59,055 nt of DNA. Source: a virus. The DNA is taken from IMG/VR virus record IMGVR_UViG_3300037961_006162, positions 1-59,055 of that record; one strand, given 5' to 3'. Shown here piece by piece: positions 58,371 to 59,055 of this stretch (position 1 is the first letter of the stretch; each line of letters begins with the position of its first letter). The position numbers and the translations under genes are program-made. Under the pieces are notes generated by a model. The model was not told the DNA's origin, did no database searches, and saw nothing but the letters and a program-made list of their open reading frames with translations.

Positions 58371-58395
58371 AAAAGAGGGCAATTAACCCCCTTAG
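58371..58395 (-). terminator. Terminator of the psbD operon
   Basis: On the minus strand AAGGGGG-TTAATTG-CCCTCTT makes a 7-bp stem (one G-U), then a T-run that reaches the ATG at 58367. It closes the psbD / 72-residue gene unit. Confidence 0.75.
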
Positions 58396-58399
58396 TGTA

Positions 58400-58618
58400 T
58401 CACAAATCATCTTCGCTGTAAAGTTCTTCTAGTCGTTCTCTAGAAAGATCAACGTACATAACTTCATCACCAGGTGCAGGTGCTTCTGGATGACGTGGTT
58501 TAGGTGGTTCATCCATCATTTTATTGATGTCACGAATATTAGACCACATCAGAGCGAAGGCTCCCCCCGCAATAAGGGAGAAGCACACACCCCATACAAA
58601 AGCAAGATAATGGTTCAC
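58400..58618 (-). CDS. Small membrane protein translationally coupled to psbD (GTG start)
   Basis: 72 residues. Membrane helix at residues ~5-25 ([20 protein letters not shown]), then a Pro-rich linker ([20 protein letters not shown]) and an acidic end. It starts GTG at 58618, overlapping the psbD stop by 4 nt (GTGA), so made together with D2. I recall similar small proteins near photosynthesis genes in cyanophages. It might assist D2 insertion or thylakoid association, but this is inference. Confidence 0.8.
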   Translation of the reverse strand: MNHYLAFVWGVCFSLIAGGAFALMWSNIRDINKMMDEPPKPRHPEAPAPGDEVMYVDLSRERLEELYSEDDL

Positions 58619-59055
58619 AGTGCATTACCGCGTGGAAGAACTTCCTCAGGGAATACAAAATTTTCATGTGGTTGGTCAACAGTTGCCATCCAATTACGAA
58701 GACCTTCATTCAAGAGAATATTCTTGGTGTAGAAGGTTTCAAACTCTGGATCTTCTGCTGCCCTCAGTTCTTGTGAAACAAAGTCATAAGCACGAAGGTT
58801 GAGAGCAAGACCAATAATACCGATGGAACTTGTCCAAAGACCCATAACAGGAACAAACAACATAAAGAAATGAAGCCACCTCTTATTACTAAACGCAATA
58901 CCGAAGATCTGAGACCAGAAACGGTTTGCAGTAACCATTGAGTAAGTTTCTTCTTCTTGTGTTGAATCAAATGCTTTGAATGTATTTGCTTGTTCACCAT
59001 CTTGATACAAGGTGTTCTCTACTGTAACACCATGAATCGCAGAAAGCAATGCTCC
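58615..59055 (-). CDS. psbD: Photosystem II reaction-centre D2 protein, C-terminal part (runs off the right edge)
   Basis: 146 residues visible, equivalent to D2 residues 207-352. Present: His214 and His268 (non-haem iron ligands; SAIHG and KRWLHFF), Tyr244 (bicarbonate) and Trp253 (quinone site), the conserved [18 protein letters not shown] stretch, and the end [11 protein letters not shown]. The many matches to cyanobacterial D2 and the absence of the D1-type end exclude psbA. Phage D2 keeps photosystem II active during infection. The start lies beyond the window. It heads the D2/membrane protein unit ended at 58371. Confidence 0.97.
   Translation of the reverse strand, partial: GALLSAIHGVTVENTLYQDGEQANTFKAFDSTQEEETYSMVTANRFWSQIFGIAFSNKRWLHFFMLFVPVMGLWTSSIGIIGLALNLRAYDFVSQELRAAEDPEFETFYTKNILLNEGLRNWMATVDQPHENFVFPEEVLPRGNAL

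Noticed and set aside
58615-59055. psbA (D1) as identity of the edge gene
   Set aside because: The end [11 protein letters not shown] and the [14 protein letters not shown] segment are D2; D1 has a different C-terminus.
1-59055. Integrase, transposase, homing endonuclease, toxin-antitoxin or anti-CRISPR genes
   Set aside because: None recognised; the window fits a lytic T4-like phage. Small orphans could hide such functions, but nothing in sequence supports it.

Overview
The window is a stretch of a T4-like cyanophage (cyanomyovirus) genome. Three things show this: recognisable T4 core genes (gp4, gp5, gp26, gp32, gp33, gp48, gp53, gp54, gp59, with a likely gp27), cyanobacterial auxiliary genes (psbD, a CP12-like gene, thyX, phoH, glutaredoxin), and small orphan genes typical of these phages. 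The DNA is AT-rich, as expected for a phage of marine Synechococcus or Prochlorococcus; the sequence does not say which host. Almost everything is on the minus strand and packed with 1-8 nt overlaps. I found no gene-free stretch longer than about 200 bases, no integrase, no transposon and no CRISPR array.

Layout, right to left (the direction of transcription for the minus strand). At 59055-54500 the end of psbD is followed by a small membrane protein, a CPYC glutaredoxin, a DUF6433 protein, a degenerate glutaredoxin and many small orphan genes, with two sigma70-like promoters (55792-55820 and 54726-54754). At 54470-53395 lies a run of tiny genes, several under 60 codons, punctuated by terminators. 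At 53420-48859 comes the replication and late-regulation operon: thyX, an orphan, phoH, a PD-(D/E)XK exonuclease, gp33, gp59, a DUF1825 protein and gp32. On the plus strand, 45998-48858, sits the short late operon gp4, orphan, gp48, gp53.

The tail and baseplate hub operon (45965-34793, minus) encodes gp54, gp26, a small gp51-like chaperone, the tape measure, a bifunctional tail lysin, a gp27-like hub protein, CP12 and gp5. Very large virion proteins follow (34730-27933). An island at 27879-26746 holds two tRNAs (Leu-UAA, Thr-UGU) and small orphans. It has its own consensus early promoter and a strong terminator, so it looks early-transcribed inside a late region. From 26633 to the left edge are fibre and appendage genes: a 1951-residue beta-helix-like protein, glycine-rich proteins, three tandem LamG proteins and two subtilisin-like proteases, each paired with a fibre gene.

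Late promoters of the NATAAATA type (TATAAATA, GATAAATA or AATAAATA) precede most structural transcription units. Consensus TTGACx-17-TATAAT type promoters precede the small-gene clusters. Most notable observations: a canonical T TTT TTC slippery site at the gp26/gp51-like junction that would make a lambda G/GT-style fusion just upstream of the tape-measure gene; a duplicated fibre-plus-subtilase cassette with a third copy probably starting at the left edge; a tail lysin carrying the murein-degrading domains that gp5 lacks; a CP12 gene embedded in the hub operon; and a promoter built into a terminator at 53595-53630.
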